DNA of 64,000 nucleotides from Molossus alvarezi (GCA_037176705.1 CM073885.1:162554290-162618289), one strand, 5' to 3'; shown: positions 35,374 to 47,136, numbered from the stretch's first letter. A program made the numbers and translations. The notes: generated by a model not told the origin, from the sequence alone.

Positions 35374-36210
35374 ATAATTAAAGAAGGCAATTCAGATTGT
35401 AATAACAAACTTTATTTAACACATCATGAACTGTCAGTCTTTATTTGGAGAACTGCAAATGGAGCAGAAGGCAGGAAGCTTTTATAGTATGAGTAAAGAG
35501 CAAAACAGAAAAATTGTAAGTATCTGATTGGCTGGGGCTACATAGTCAACTTTATTTGGGGTGTAAAGGCCAAGAATTGGGTTGGGATCAGCTGACTGGA
35601 TAGTTTACATGTATGGTCAAGTGGGGGCATTTACAGGGACACGGAAGTGATCTGATTTTAGTTTTGCTGATGTACCTCCCACCCTGGCAGAATTGGCCCC
35701 ATATTTAGTCTAGAAAGTTATTTTAAAAACATAACACTAGGCAAATTACTGCAATAAATTTAAAAATAGTTGTTAAACAGAGTGCTCTAATAAAAGACCC
35801 ATTCAGTGTACTCTGAGACATATTTATTAGGGTTTTGTCTGACCATAGCAGCAAGCTCATATTGTTAAATCATGGCAGGCCATCAACAATTAGGTTATCA
35901 TTATTAATGATCTTGTCTTTCCTCTTATAATTCAGTGGAACAACTGTGAAGTGTAGATAAGACTGATCAAGGAAATGGATGGCAATAATGTGTTTAACCC
36001 TAGTTACTGAAACATTAAGAAGGTTTTGAAGTATCATTGGTTAACAAGTCATTAGTGTACTTTGAAATTTAGTTCTGCATCATAACTTAATCTGTTAGCA
36101 TCCCAATACATAGGCTTCTTGATGTGGACCTTATCTCTTTACTCTTCATAATTTACTGTACCATGGATAATGAATTTCTTAAGTAGTGATACTATTTTAT
36201 GACAATATGT
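35374..36210 (-). mobile_element. LTR-like sequence, antisense (about 35400-35720), plus unassigned flank
   Basis: The left part resembles an endogenous-retrovirus LTR read on the minus strand, with a TTTATT polyadenylation-like motif near 35410 and 'cttttatagta' as a TATA-like region near 35480. The phrases 'ctgattggctggggctacat' and 'agttgggttgggatcagc..gactgg'-like sequence are typical of such LTRs. Family and limits are uncertain, and no coding remnant is recognisable to 36210. Confidence 0.4.
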
Positions 36211-36226
36211 CTCCTTGGTCATTTCT

Positions 36227-36452
36227 TTTTGTTTGTTTGTTTTGTTTTTTGCATTTATCTTCAGATAGAGCCAGAGGGAGAGGAGGAGGAAGAGAGAGAG
36301 AAACATTGATGTCGACTGGTTGCCACCCACACGACCCCAACTGGGGCTGGAGACAAACTGCAATGGAGGTACATGCCCTTAGTGGGAACTGAACCCAGGC
36401 CTCTCCGGTCCAGCGAGCAGACGCTCTAACCACTGAGCCAAACTGGCCAGGG
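36227..36452 (-). mobile_element. VES SINE, long subtype, antisense, with perfect 16-bp duplication
   Basis: CTCCTTGGTCATTTCT occurs at 36211-36226 and, identically, at 36453-36468. Between them lies an antisense VES with a T-rich tail at the left and the head 'gagccaaactggccaggg' at the right. The tail lacks the usual 'ggatgag' segment, so the 3' part is shortened. Confidence 0.96.
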
Positions 36453-36707
36453 CTCCTTGGTCATTTCTGACGAAAGCCGTAAGAGGGTTGTTGTGTGTTT
36501 CTTGTGGATATTTTTCCCTGATTTTTAAACTTATTTTTAAACCCTGTTTCTACTAATAGCTCATGATTATTACCATTTCTTTATATGTATGATCAAAGAT
36601 ACAGTGATTTATGTATCACTGTATTTACTGAATTTCTCTGTTGTGAGAGAAATACTCATTGGCAGATAACTTCAACAATATTATCTTCATATCCATATAT
36701 CTAATAT

Positions 36708-36902
36708 TTCTGGCCAGTCTGACTCAGTGGTTGAGCATTGACCCATGCACCAAGAGGTCACCAGTTCGATTCCTAGTCAGGGCATATGCCTGGGTTATGG
36801 GCCCGATCCCCAGTGGGGAGCATACAGGAGGTGGCCAATTGATGTTCTCTCTCACTTCCTCTCTCTCTAAAATTAATAAAGGAAAAAAGAATTTTTAAAA
36901 AA
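36708..36902 (+). mobile_element. VES SINE, short subtype
   Basis: Head 'ctggccagtctgactcagt', 'gcaccaagaggtcaccagtt' and a shortened TC block, ending in an AATTAATAAAGG-type tail. A TCTAATA motif occurs on both sides (about 36699 and 36909), a plausible but short duplication. Confidence 0.92.
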
Positions 36903-37559
36903 TATTGTCTAATAAATGAAGGAATGTTCTGAAATGTGTTTCTGAGTTCATTTATTCTCTCTCTAATATAGCTCTAAAAAAAACTTTAAATATAGCATAA
37001 CATACAATTTGCTGCTCGTGTTGTTGGAAAAGTTCAGAAGTAAATGGTGAAGGTTTTTAGAGTGAGAACCGCCTTTTTAAACTCTACCAACTTTCAGACA
37101 CTCTGCTGCCACAGACAATGGTTAAAAGAAAGGAAAGAAATCTGTCAAGAAAACATCGCTTTCATGTATTTTTGATGGTGTATAAAATGTAACATTAGGA
37201 AGGGAAATTTTGTGATAAATAGCAGATCCACATACACATTTATTCTTTCAGTCAACAGTATAATTTCTAGCCATTTATATTGAAGATAAACATTCAATAA
37301 TACAAAATGATATATGCACAATGTTGTTTATTGCAGTAATATTATAATAAAAATGTACAGGAAATAGCCTTGATACTCGACTACAAGAGATGAGTTGAAT
37401 AAAATATACATGCATAAAATACTGTAATAAGCAGCTTGAAGAATGAGAAATATCTCTATGAACTTAACTAGTATGGATATAATACAGGATAGTAAGAAGT
37501 TAGGAAAAGTCCTTGGCAAGTGGAATGAAGAAACTGAGATAGATAGCTGATTAAAACCT
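36903..37559. other. Unrecognised sequence with source of a 49-bp duplication
   Basis: No gene is recognised. It contains 37226-37274, which is repeated almost exactly at 37639-37687 inside the neighbouring LTR-like element. Confidence 0.5.
37226..37274 (+). repeat. 49-bp duplication, copy 1
   Basis: From 'atccacatacac' to 'agccat'. It matches 37639-37687 at 47 of 49 positions in direct orientation, 413 bp away. Confidence 0.95.
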
Positions 37560-38345
37560 GCCTTATTCAGCACCCTAACTCACCTGCCTCCCTCTCCCTT
37601 GCACAACCACTCCCTTAAGCATTAAGCCCTCATGACAAATCCACATACACATTTACTCTTTCAGTCAACAGTATAATTTATAGCCATATTTTCTGATCAA
37701 CATCAAATAATCTTAGGAACAAAACCTCAGATCTGTTGACCACAGAGACAGAGTTTTGATCAAACTAGAAATAACATCTAGGCCTCAGTTGTGTTTCGGC
37801 TCCAGGCCCAGAAAAGCAGCAAAACCAGATGAAGCAATGCCATGGCTGACATCAGGACCAGATACAATAGCTAATGACCCCCTACCCTAGCACTGACCAA
37901 TCAGTAGAGCCCATGACCCTGAGAGCACATACCTGGAAAGCTGATGAATATTCTATTGAGATCCTCCCCTGAGACCTCCCCTAAAATTCCTGCCTTTAGA
38001 AAACAGATACAAACCTTTAAGACAAAAGACCCGGTATGTACACTCACTCTTTCTTTTTCTAGAGCATGCCTGTGCCTTTTTCCCCCTTTCTTTCCTAAGG
38101 CACCTATCTTTGCTTTCTTTCTCCAAGGACCCTTCTTTTGCCTTGGTAACTTGTCTCCTGAGTCCAGGCAACCTAGCTGGCTCACTTCTTCTGCTTTTGT
38201 AACTTTCTTTCTAAAGGGCTGGGAGAGCTCCACCTAGTCTCAATCCTGTTGCTCTGATCTTGCCTCTTCTGTCTTAACCCCTTCCTTTGTTTCACTGTTC
38301 CCAGATTTAATAAATGTACTCTCAAAATTACCTAGATCCATATTG
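37560..38345 (+). mobile_element. LTR-like element D1, sense
   Basis: Resembles an endogenous-retrovirus LTR. About 330 bp (37565-37910) align collinearly with 51615-51900, with shared phrases 'aataatcttaggaacaaa', 'gatctgttgacc', 'ggctccaggc' and 'ctgaccaatcagta'. An AATAAA signal lies at about 38310. The part after 37910 differs from D2. Opposite-strand frames of 97 and 110 codons at 37901-38237 are chance frames within the element. No retroviral protein remnant is identified. Confidence 0.65.
37639..37687 (+). repeat. 49-bp duplication, copy 2, inside LTR-like D1
   Basis: Nearly identical to 37226-37274. The equivalent site in D2 (about 51688-51706) has a different, shorter sequence between 'agccctca' and 'caataatc', so this segment is a later insertion or replacement in D1. 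Confidence 0.9.
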
Positions 38346-38421
38346 TTAAATCTTTCCTGCACAAAGTAAAGGACTGAGAGCCCACTTTATTCGTAATAGA
38401 TATATTTAAAAAACAGAGCAG

Positions 38422-38690
38422 GGCCCTGGCAGGTTTGGCTCAGTAGTTAAGAGTGTCAGTCCTCAGACCAAAGGACTGTGGGTTCAATTCTGGTCAAGGA
38501 CATACACCTAGGTTGCAGGTTCAATCCATGGCCCTGGTTCAGGTCATATGGGAAGCAACTAATTAATGTATCTCTCTCACATCAATGTTTTCTTCTCTCT
38601 CTCTCTCTCCCCCCCTTCCTTCCATTCTCTTTAAGAAAAATCAGTGGGAAAACTATCCTTAGGTAGGGATTAACAAAAATGAATGAATGA
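38422..38690 (+). mobile_element. VES SINE, long subtype
   Basis: Head 'gccctggcaggtttggctca', TC and C runs, and tail 'atccttaggtagggattaac' followed by an AATGAATG-rich stretch. It is moderately diverged. Confidence 0.9.
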
Positions 38691-38844
38691 ATTAAACAAA
38701 CAATGAAACAAATAAATAAATAACAAAGCAAGATACAAAACTTGGGCTTAATAATGAGAGCAAACACAACTATATTTAAGAAATTTACTTTTTTTTTCAA
38801 AAATAAATTGAGAAGTTAAATCTAAAACTACTAAAAGTGGGCTA

Positions 38845-39240
38845 CCCAGAATTTAAATAATTTACTAGGCCCAAGTTGGAGTCACTCCTGCCAACCAGGG
38901 TGCCATATGAGCAAACTGAAATGTAGATAACTTTTATGTTCCAGTAAATGCTCTGCTTGACCAGAAATGCAGTATATACTGTAAGCCAATTCTCAAATGC
39001 CAAGCCAAATCTAGGCCTTCTCACCACAAGCAAAGTTGAATATGTGGCTACAGCCAATCACATATATATAATATTTTTTAATTGTTTTACTTGTTCCTTA
39101 TTCTTATTTTATAAAAGCTTCTTGCTTTTTTCTTATTTTGCACTTTTCTGAACAAAGATGGTCTGTTTCATGAAGTATTAAATAAAAATTTTTATCACCT
39201 AAATTGTCTTCTTTAATCATTCTTTAATCAAATAACATGT
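38845..39240 (+). mobile_element. LTR-like element, sense
   Basis: Organisation typical of an LTR: an upstream region with 'cagccaatcac' (CCAAT-like, 39050), a TATA-like 'tattttataaaagctt' (about 39105-39121), then AATAAA in 'tattaaataaaaat' (about 39180). The wording resembles an LTR seen in other mammals, but I cannot name the family. Confidence 0.5.
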
Positions 39241-39460
39241 TGAATCATTTAAATTTTTTTAATAGTTTTTGGAGATGAGAATGGGATCTGAACTTGATTG
39301 CTAGTGACCTATAGGACAACAGAGACCCACAGATAAGGTGTCTGCTACAATCTTTTAGTTCATTGTTCTTTCTTATCATTCCTCTCATCATCATTTTAAT
39401 TCTTGGATTTGAGTTCCATTCCCTGTGTGCAGCTCACCAATCCAAACAAACTTTATTTAA

Positions 39461-39514
<54 letters not shown>

Positions 39515-39541
39515 CAAGAGTGAGCTAAATATATATATATA
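39461..39541. repeat. Compound microsatellite (CA)n(GA)n...(TA)n
   Basis: Eight CA units (39461-39476) are followed directly by about 17 GA units (to 39511), then after 16 bases by a short TA run (39528-39541). The short frames translated here are low complexity. Confidence 0.97.
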
Positions 39542-39564
39542 TTCTCCCATCTTGTACATTTTTT

Positions 39565-40644
39565 TGCTGAGCTAATAAGTACACAGAGACAGATTAACAG
39601 GAGAAAATGTCCAAAGTTTATTATATGAATACACATATGGAAATGCCATAAGAATGAGAACAAAAATGTATTGGGCAGTTGAGGTTTATATGTCATTATG
39701 GACAAAGGAGAATAAGGGTCAAGGGTCTGGGATTTCAAAGAGGAAATAATCAATTTACAGGTAGCCAAGACAAGCTATGTGATAAATAAATTTTTACTAA
39801 GCAACCCAGAAAAAATGGGACATGGGAAAAATCTAGCTAACAGACTCCTGCTTGGATCCTTCCTATCTAATGCTGAGGTGAATATGCCAAGATTCCCTTC
39901 TGTAGGAGAACTCATTTACAGGTGCAATATGGCTTTAGTAGTGTTACAGGGGAAATCAGTGGGTCAGATTTCCCCATTGCTAGTGCAAGTAGGGTGGCTC
40001 TTGCGATATCCTCAGAATAGGAATTTTCTAAGACTCTCATGGGAGAATGAATGGTCCTCATTTGCATGGAGTTACATTCCTGGAGTTGTAAAGTTCCATG
40101 TCCCTTAACCTAGTCCTGCAAGACATGCAGCTGTAGATTCAGCAGAGCTAGAAGCAGGACCAGTGTCCAGAGTTTCTTTTGCATGATGAAACTAGGTCCA
40201 GTACAGCATTAGTCCATTACTCCATTACTCCATTGTGTCATTGTGGCTCATCCATAGGCCATGAGCCACAAGGGTGAATGCAGGGGAACACTCCCCCTGC
40301 AACAGGAGTTCCAAGAGGGCCAGAGGGCCAAAGACCAAACTTCCTTTGTTCAGGGGCTTAATTAAATATTCAGAGTTTGTGTCCTTGCAATGGCCACACC
40401 TATTCTGATCAATTACCTAGGCGTGATTTACAGGTAGGCACCTTCCCATGTCACACACACCTTACTGGGCATGCATCTAAATTACCTTTGTCTGGTCTCT
40501 CCCCCCACCAATCTGTTGGGAATAGACCTGGAGAGTGTTAATTTGTAGCTTTCTGGCAAAGCTATATAAATGGTATGCCTATTTTATCTAAATCCCCTTT
40601 ACTCTTTTCCTGTTAAATAATAAGCCCCAATTGCAATAGTATCA
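39565..40644 (-). mobile_element. LTR-like copy A of the recurring LTR family, antisense
   Basis: On the minus strand it begins TGATACT and ends CTCAGCA, so it has TG...CA ends over 1080 bp. Near its 3' end it has a TATA-like 'acatataaacc' and an AATAAA signal ('ataataaactttgg', about 39615-39628). Internal phrases 'gtgtccagagtttct', 'ggccatgagccac...gtgaatgcagggg' and 'tggccacacctattctgatc' recur in copies B, C and, inverted, E. No flanking duplication is obvious. Confidence 0.7.
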
Positions 40645-40654
40645 GTAGCAAAGA

Positions 40655-41080
40655 TGTCTGGAAAATGTTGGATTGCCTGCTTAACCCTCTGTGACTGTTA
40701 AACTCTCTGTAGCCTCAGGAGTGGCTGACTACCCAGAAAGCCACCCAAAGATAAATGTTATGCATCCAAGAAGGAGGTTAATGAGTAAATAGAGTTTGAT
40801 AACTGCCTGTTGCTATCTGTTAACTTAGAAATGCATTGTTACTTCTGGTGGTCTACATGACTGCCCATCATATGGTTTTACTATTAACTCTCTGTAAAAA
40901 GGAATTCTGTCGTGGAAGGGGTGTGGATAATTCCTGGCTAGCCACCACTGGGAGCAGCTGAATTGCTTGTATATGTAATTTTCTCCTATAAAGCTCTTAT
41001 GTATTTGAATAAAGCTACATATCAGTTCTTCATAATTGATCCTGACTTTAGACTTTTGGGGCTTTCCTGCAATAGCTTCT
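40655..41080 (+). mobile_element. Possible LTR-like element, sense
   Basis: A TATA-like 'cctataaagctc' (about 40984) and AATAAA in 'gaataaagctacat' (about 41009) are spaced as in a short R region. The family is unrecognised. No coding remnant is seen. Confidence 0.45.
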
Positions 41081-41279
41081 TGGAGTAGACCTTTTCATCT
41101 GAATTTCTTAGGCAGAAAAGACGGAGGATCAAATTTTTTTCTTGGGTCTTTTTGTTATCATTGTAATTAACTGGTTAATATTCATAGAGGAAAAGGGAGA
41201 GTCAGACATTGTTGAGCATATTCATCTAGGAAGCAGAGGCCTGCTTGCTTCACCAGGAAGCTACAGCTTAATACCGCAA

Positions 41280-41915
41280 ATAACCGCAGCATTGTCCCTC
41301 CAAGGGGATTAGCACCCCTCCCTTCCCCACTCTGGTACTGGATTATTGTAGGGAAAAAGGAGAGATAGGAACATGTGCAATGAAGTCTGGGTGACGTAGG
41401 GAAGGTGTTTGCCTGTCAGTCTAGCCTGAGGAAGAATGGATGAGCTAGGGGATGGGCTCCATCAGAAATGTGCAAAATCTTGGAAAGTAAAAACCTTCAG
41501 GCAAAGAATTTCCCTTTGCTTGCCCTTACACTCTTCTCTCTCTCACTCTGAGACCTGCACTCCTCTGTGCATTCACATGTTTCCTCTTCTTAGCCATGTG
41601 GCCTGAAGCATTCTCATGGCCCATGGTCATGAAGAGTCCACATGCAGGATGCTGAACTGGACTCTGCTTTAATATGGATCAAAAATTCTGGGCAAGCCTT
41701 GGCCGGTTTGGCTCAGGCTTGGAGTGTTGGCTTGCGGACCAGAGAGTCCCTGGTAGAGTTTCCGCTAGGGGCATGTACCAATAAATAAAATAAAAAATAA
41801 ATAAAATTCTGGGCAGTGGCTTTAATTCTGGCCCTGCTGAAGACATGGTTGGACTTCTTCTGTTATAGGAGAAAACCATGAGTGGTCTTTTTCTGTTGCT
41901 AGTAGAATTATCTCA
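41280..41915 (+). mobile_element. LTR-like copy F of the recurring family, sense, diverged
   Basis: Collinear with copy E: 'gggtgacgtagggaaggtgt' corresponds to E's 'gatgtgggaggtgtc', and 'aattctgggcagtggcttta' to E's 'ctctggactttggcttta'. It is interrupted by a minimal VES at 41695-41802. It abuts copy B, which points the opposite way. The right limit is uncertain because 41880-41910 resembles part of B. Confidence 0.55.
41695..41802 (+). mobile_element. Minimal 108-bp VES SINE with perfect duplications
   Basis: Only the tRNA-like head ('gccttggccggtttggctca' to 'aggggcatgtacca') is present, followed directly by an AATAAA-rich tail. The whole TC-rich body is absent. AAAATTCTGGGCA flanks it exactly at 41682-41694 and 41803-41815, so it integrated in this form. 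The RNA may have been internally spliced, deleted or mis-primed. Confidence 0.92.
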
Positions 41916-42072
41916 TGCTTAAAAGTTTAAAACAAAAGCTCTAAGATTTTTGTGTCTGTTTCTATGTTTATATATGTCTATGTATGTGTGTGTGTGTGTG
42001 TATTATAGATGTATAATATTTCTTCCAACAGATAATATGGCAAAAATATATTTGTAAAGAGTTTTACTTAAA
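41916..42072 (-). mobile_element. LTR-like copy B of the recurring family, left part, antisense
   Basis: Collinear with 50042-50190: 'tgcttaaaagtttaaaac', 'gtctgtttctatgtttatat' and 'aatatttcttccaaca'. It includes a short (TG)n run at about 41985-42001. It is cut from its right part by L1-D. The last bases, AGAGTTTTACTTAAA (42058-42072), are the L1-D duplication. Confidence 0.75.
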
Positions 42073-45000
42073 TGACATAGAGACCAAAAAACCAATTCAA
42101 AGCATCAATGAAACAAAGAGCTGGTTTTTTGAAAAGATAAACAAGATTGATGGACCCTTAGCTAGACTCACGAAGAAACGAGAGCGAACCCAAATACACA
42201 AAATCAGAAATGAAAGAGGAGAAATAATAACTGACACCACAGAAATACAAAGGATCATTAACAAATTGTTCATAACTATGAACAATTATACAGCAAAAAA
42301 TTTGACAATCTGAGCAAAATGAACAAATTTCTAGAAACACATAGTCTCCCAAAACTGAACCAGGAAGATATAGAAAACTTGAACAGACCAATAACAACTA
42401 AGGAAATTGAAGATGTAATCAAGACTCTCCCAGCCCTGGCCTGTTTTGCTCAGTGTTTAGAGTGTCGGCCTGCAGTCCAGAGAGATCCGGGTGTGGTTCC
42501 CGCTAAGAGCATGTAACTCGGTTGCAGTTTGTCCCCAGCCCTGGTTGGGTAACGTGGGTGGCAACCACTCCATGTGTCTCTTTCACGTCGATGTTTCTCT
42601 CGCCCTCTCCCTCCCACTCTATCTGAACAAAAAATGGAAAAAAGTCCTCGGGTAAGGATAAAAAAAAAAAGACTCTCCCAGCGAACAAAAGCCCAGGCCC
42701 AGACGGTTTCATGGGGGAGTTTTACTGAACATTCAAAGAACTAAAACCCATTCTCCTCAAACTATTCCAAAAATTTCAAAAAGAAAGAAGACTTCCAAAC
42801 TCGTTTTATGAGGCCGGCATAATTCTAATTCCAAAATCAGAAAAAAACACGACAAAGAAAGAAAACTAAAGGCCAATATCCCTGATGAACATAGATGCCA
42901 CAACCCTGAACGTAATACTAGCAAATCAGATTCAGCAATACATCAAAAAAATTATTAACCATGACAAAGTGGGATTCATACCAAAGATACAAGGCTGATA
43001 CAATATTCACAAATCAATAAATGTGATATACCACATAAATAAAATGAAAGATAAAAACCACATGATCATATCAATAGACACCAAAAAAGCATTCAACAAA
43101 ATCGAGCACCCATTTCTGATCAAAATGATCAGCAATGTGGGAATAGAGGGATCATATCTCAATGTAATAAAGGCCATATGTGAAAAACCTACAGCCAACA
43201 TCATACTCAATGGGCAAAAGCTACAAGCATTTCCCTTAAGAACAAGAACAAGACATGGATGCCCACTTTCACCAATCTTCTTTAACATAGTACTGGAAGT
43301 CTTAGCCACAGCAATCAGACATGAAAAAAAATATATAAGGGATCCAAATGGGAAAGAAGGAAGTAAAATTGTCATTATTCACAGATGGCATTATATTATA
43401 CATAGAAAACCCTAAAGATTCCATCAGAAATCTACTAGACTTAATAAATGAATTTGGCAGAGTAGAAGGATACAAAATTAATGTCAAGAAATCAATGCCA
43501 TTCTTATACACCAATGATGAACTCACAGAGAGAGAAACTAAGAAAACAATGCCATTTACAATCATGGCAAAAAAAAAAATAAAATAAAATAAAATACCTA
43601 GGAATAAACTTAACCAACAAAGTAAAGGACCTATTTGCAGAAAACTACAGGACATTGAAAAAAGAAATAGAGGAAGATATAAAAAAGTGGAAGCACATAC
43701 CTTGTTTATGGATTGGAAGAATTAACATAATTAAAAGGTCCATATTACCCAAATCAATCTATAGATTCAATGCAATCCCCATAAAAATACTAACGACATA
43801 CTTCACAGAACTAGAACAAATACTTCAAAAGTTCGTATGGAAACAAAAAAGACCCTGAATAGCCACAGCAATCTTGAAAAAGAAAAACAAAGCAGTTGGG
43901 ATCACAATACTGGATATCAGGTTATACTACAAAGCTACTGTAATCAAAACAGCCTGGATCTGGCACAAGAACAGGCATATTGACCAGTGGAACAGAACAG
44001 AGAACCCAGAAATGGACCCAAGACATTATACTCAATTTATATTTGACAAAGGTGGCAAGAGCATACAGTGGAGTAAAGACAGCCTCTTTAATAAATGGTG
44101 TGGGGAAAATTGGACAGCTACATGCAAAAAAAAAAAAAAATGAAACTAGACCATCAACTTACACCATACACAAGAATAAACTCAAAATGGATACAAGACT
44201 TCAATGTGACTCGTGAATCTATAAAAATCCTAAAAGAAAATGCAGGCAACAAAATTCCGGACATCATACGCAGCAGAATTTTCACTGATACATCACCTAA
44301 AGCAACAGAAACAAAGGAAAAAATGAACACATGGGACTACATCAAACTAAAAAAAAAATCTGCACAGCAAAAGAAACAACCATCAAAACGGAAAAGGAAC
44401 TCACTGTATGGGAGAGCATAATCACCAATGATACATTAGATATAGGATTAATTTCCAATATATAGAGAGTGCTCATACAACTGAGCAAAAAGAAGACAAA
44501 GAACACGATTAAAAAATGGGCAGAGGAGCTAAATAGACACCTCTCCAAACAGGACATACACATGACCAAGAGACATATGAAGAAATGCTCAACATCACTA
44601 ATCATCAGAGAGATGCAAATTAAAACAACAATGAGGTATCACCTCACACCTGTCAGAATGGCTGCCATCAACAAATCATCAAACAACAAGTGTTGGCGAG
44701 GGTGTGGAGAAAAGGGGACTCTAGTACACTGCTGGTGGGAATGCAGACTGGTGCAGCCACTATGGAAAACAATATGGTGTTACCTCAAAAAATTAAAAAT
44801 GGAAGTGCCATTTGATCCAGTGATCCACTTCTAGGAATATACCCTATGAAGCCTGAAACACCAATCAGAAAGAATATATGTACCCCCATGTTCGTAGCAG
44901 CACTATTTACGATTGCTAAGATCTGGAAACAGCCCAGGTGTCTGTCAGTAGATGAGTGCATAAAAAAGCTGTGGTACATATACACAATGGAATACTATGC

Positions 45001-45130
45001 AGCTGTAATAAAGAAAGCTCTCTTATCTTTTGAAACAACATGAAAGGACCTGGAGAGTGTTATCCTAAGTGAAACAAGCCAAGCAGAGAAAGACAAATAT
45101 CACATGATCTCACTTATTTGTGGAATATAA
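42073..45130 (+). pseudogene. L1-D ORF2 3' part (reverse transcriptase to C terminus), broken
   Basis: Encodes the L1 reverse transcriptase and C-terminal region in fragments: 42319-42430, 43023-43415, 43348-43587, 43655-43858, 43874-44143, 44095-44421, 44469-44834 and 44846-45043. The catalytic FADD box reads FTDG (about 43381-43392), losing one catalytic aspartate. The C-terminal motif C-x3-C-x7-H-x4-C is intact ('[18 protein letters not shown]', about 44690-44745). The stop follows 'SLICGI' at 45128-45130. The endonuclease domain is absent because of 5' truncation. Confidence 0.92.
42433..42668 (+). mobile_element. VES SINE, long subtype, inside L1-D
   Basis: Perfect 12-bp duplication AAGACTCTCCCA at 42421-42432 and 42669-42680. 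The copy is well preserved, from 'gccctggcctgttttgctca' to 'gtcctcgggtaaggat' plus poly(A). It interrupts ORF2 just before NKSPGP-coding sequence and is the youngest layer here. Confidence 0.97.
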
Positions 45131-45385
45131 TGAACATAACAGTCTGAAGAATAGGGTAGACCCAGAGGTGTGGAAGTAGGGTACAGACTGACAACCCTCA
45201 GAAGAGGGGTGGGGAGAGAGGGAAGAGATAAACCACAGAACTTATATGCATGTATGCATAACCGATGGACATGGACAACAAAGCTGGGCATGGGGTGGTG
45301 GTGATAGGGAGGAGGGTGTCAATGGGGAAAAAAGGAGGAACATCTGTAACAAAATAAATTAATAAAAATATAGAAAAGAAAAAGA

Positions 45386-46244
45386 AGAGTTTTACTTAAA
45401 GAAAATAAAGCATTTATATAAATCAAGCATACTCTTAGAGATGTAGAAACTAATTTAAATGTTTTTAAAGCTTAAATGATCAGAATAATCTTTGATATAA
45501 AAGTTAGTTTGTTGGTTTAATTAAACAGGCATGTCTTTATGTTATCAGAGTAATGAATGGATGCCCTTTCTCTGTTGCTAGTGGGAGTGGGGTTCTTGGT
45601 GTGCTAATGGAATAAATATTTCCAGAGGCCCCATGGGAGGATGAGATGTAGTAGAAAGTTTTATTTGTGTGGATTTACATCTCTTGGTTTCCAAAGTCCC
45701 ATTTCCCTTAGACCAGTCTTGGAAGAGGTACAGTTGGGGGTTCAGCAGAATGAGAAGCAAAGCCAAGTGTCCAGAGTTTCTGTTACATATTGCAGCTGAG
45801 TATGTTTTAGCATTAGTCTGATGGTAGTCCATTAGTTTATTCTGTAGTGTTCACATGGCTGTGAGCCATGTGGGTGAATGCAGGAGTGTGAGAGCCCCAC
45901 AGGTCAGGAGGCAAGAGCATAAGAGCACAAGAGAGCCAACTCCTTTGTTTACATTAAATATTCCATGTCCTCTAGCACTTGCAGCAGCCACATCTTCTGT
46001 GGTCAATGACCTGTCCCCAGGTGTGACTGACAGGCAGCAAGTACTTTCCCTATGTCACTCAGATTCTACTCTTCTCCCCTATCCAGTCCTTTCCGTCACC
46101 AATTTGCAGGGGATGGGCTGTGGCATCCTGGAGAGTGCTAAACTGCAGCTTCCTGCAAAATTGCTCAGATGATATGCCTATAATATTTGGCGTCCCCTTT
46201 GCTTCTTCCAATTATTCATAACTAGGTTTATTACAACAGTATCA
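45386..46244 (-). mobile_element. LTR-like copy B, right part, antisense
   Basis: Continues from 42072 after L1-D. It is collinear with copy C (50190-50895) over its full length: 'aatcaagcatactcttag', 'aggcatgtctttatgttatc', 'gtggggttcttggtgtgc' and 'gtgtccagagtttct'. It ends at 'acaacagtatca' (46244). With its left part it totals about 1.0 kb. Frames of 84 and 105 codons here do not match a protein I know. Confidence 0.75.
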
Positions 46245-47121
46245 GTTCCAAATGATACCAGCAAAATGGACAGAGATGGAATCTAAGGGGAACCCCCTTA
46301 ATTTTATACCATTAGTAAAGCTTTCAACAAAACCTCATCCTTCCATGGGGGGCCTCAGGAAATTCTTTTCTTTGTAGCACCCTACAAAATTCCACTTCTA
46401 CCAATAACATTTTCTTTTTTAATAACCAGCTTAAAATTAATGTCCCCAAAAACACGTTTTGGGGGAGGCAAAACTTTATATATATATAAATTTAATATAT
46501 ATTTATATATTTTTAAATATATTTATATATATATATAAAGTACCTATCTTTCTTTTGATTATCTTAAAGAGTGGCTTTGGATTTTGGGAGGGTTGCATCT
46601 TTTGCATCCTCTTTAGTGACACCTCTTACATCCATGGTGTCCTTTAATACTACTTTTACAGAATGAAGCCCAAGATATTTGAAAGAATTTTGTTTTTAAA
46701 GTAGCTCTATGATCAAAAGTTGGCCAAATTGGAAGCCGATATACAGAACCTGATAGATACTAACTTTTTTAGTTATCTCCTAAACTAAAAATAAAACTAT
46801 AATCCCAGAGGGAAAGAAAACCATTTCAAAGACAAAGAGCTCAAAATCTGAACATAGGAATCTTTTGAAGATCTTCTCTCTGATCTAAAGAAGCAAATTG
46901 GAGATAATGTAGTTGGATGGGTGGGTCAGTTTTTTGATATACAATACAATTCTTTCAGTAATTAAAAACAACTGTCCTACAAATTGAGGACAATCTGTAC
47001 AACTTGTCTTACAAATTGAGTCTTTGCCACAACAGAAAAAGCCCACCAACCCTTTTTACCAGTCCCCAAACCTTCCTTATTCTTCTCAAAAAGCATGTGG
47101 TATTCTACAAACTCTGGACTT
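46245..47121. other. Unrecognised sequence between LTR-like copies
   Basis: AT-rich DNA with a TATATA block (about 46479-46540). It could be internal endogenous-retrovirus sequence, but I recognise no retroviral motif and no open frame beyond about 60 codons. Confidence 0.4.
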
Positions 47122-47136
47122 AAGAAACAAAAGTCT

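Larger units (their letters stand above)
42073..45385 (+). mobile_element. L1-D: 5'-truncated L1, sense, with target-site duplication
   Basis: Starts inside ORF2 just before the reverse-transcriptase domain ('tgacatagagaccaaaaaac') and runs to a complete 3' UTR and A-rich tail. AGAGTTTTACTTAAA flanks it at 42058-42072 and 45386-45400. A VES interrupts it at 42433-42668. It inserted into LTR-like copy B. The related copy C has no insertion at the same place, near 50175-50200. Confidence 0.96.

Noticed and set aside
37901..38237. Opposing frames of 97 and 110 codons
   Set aside because: Both lie inside LTR-like element D1, overlap on opposite strands and match no protein that I recognise.
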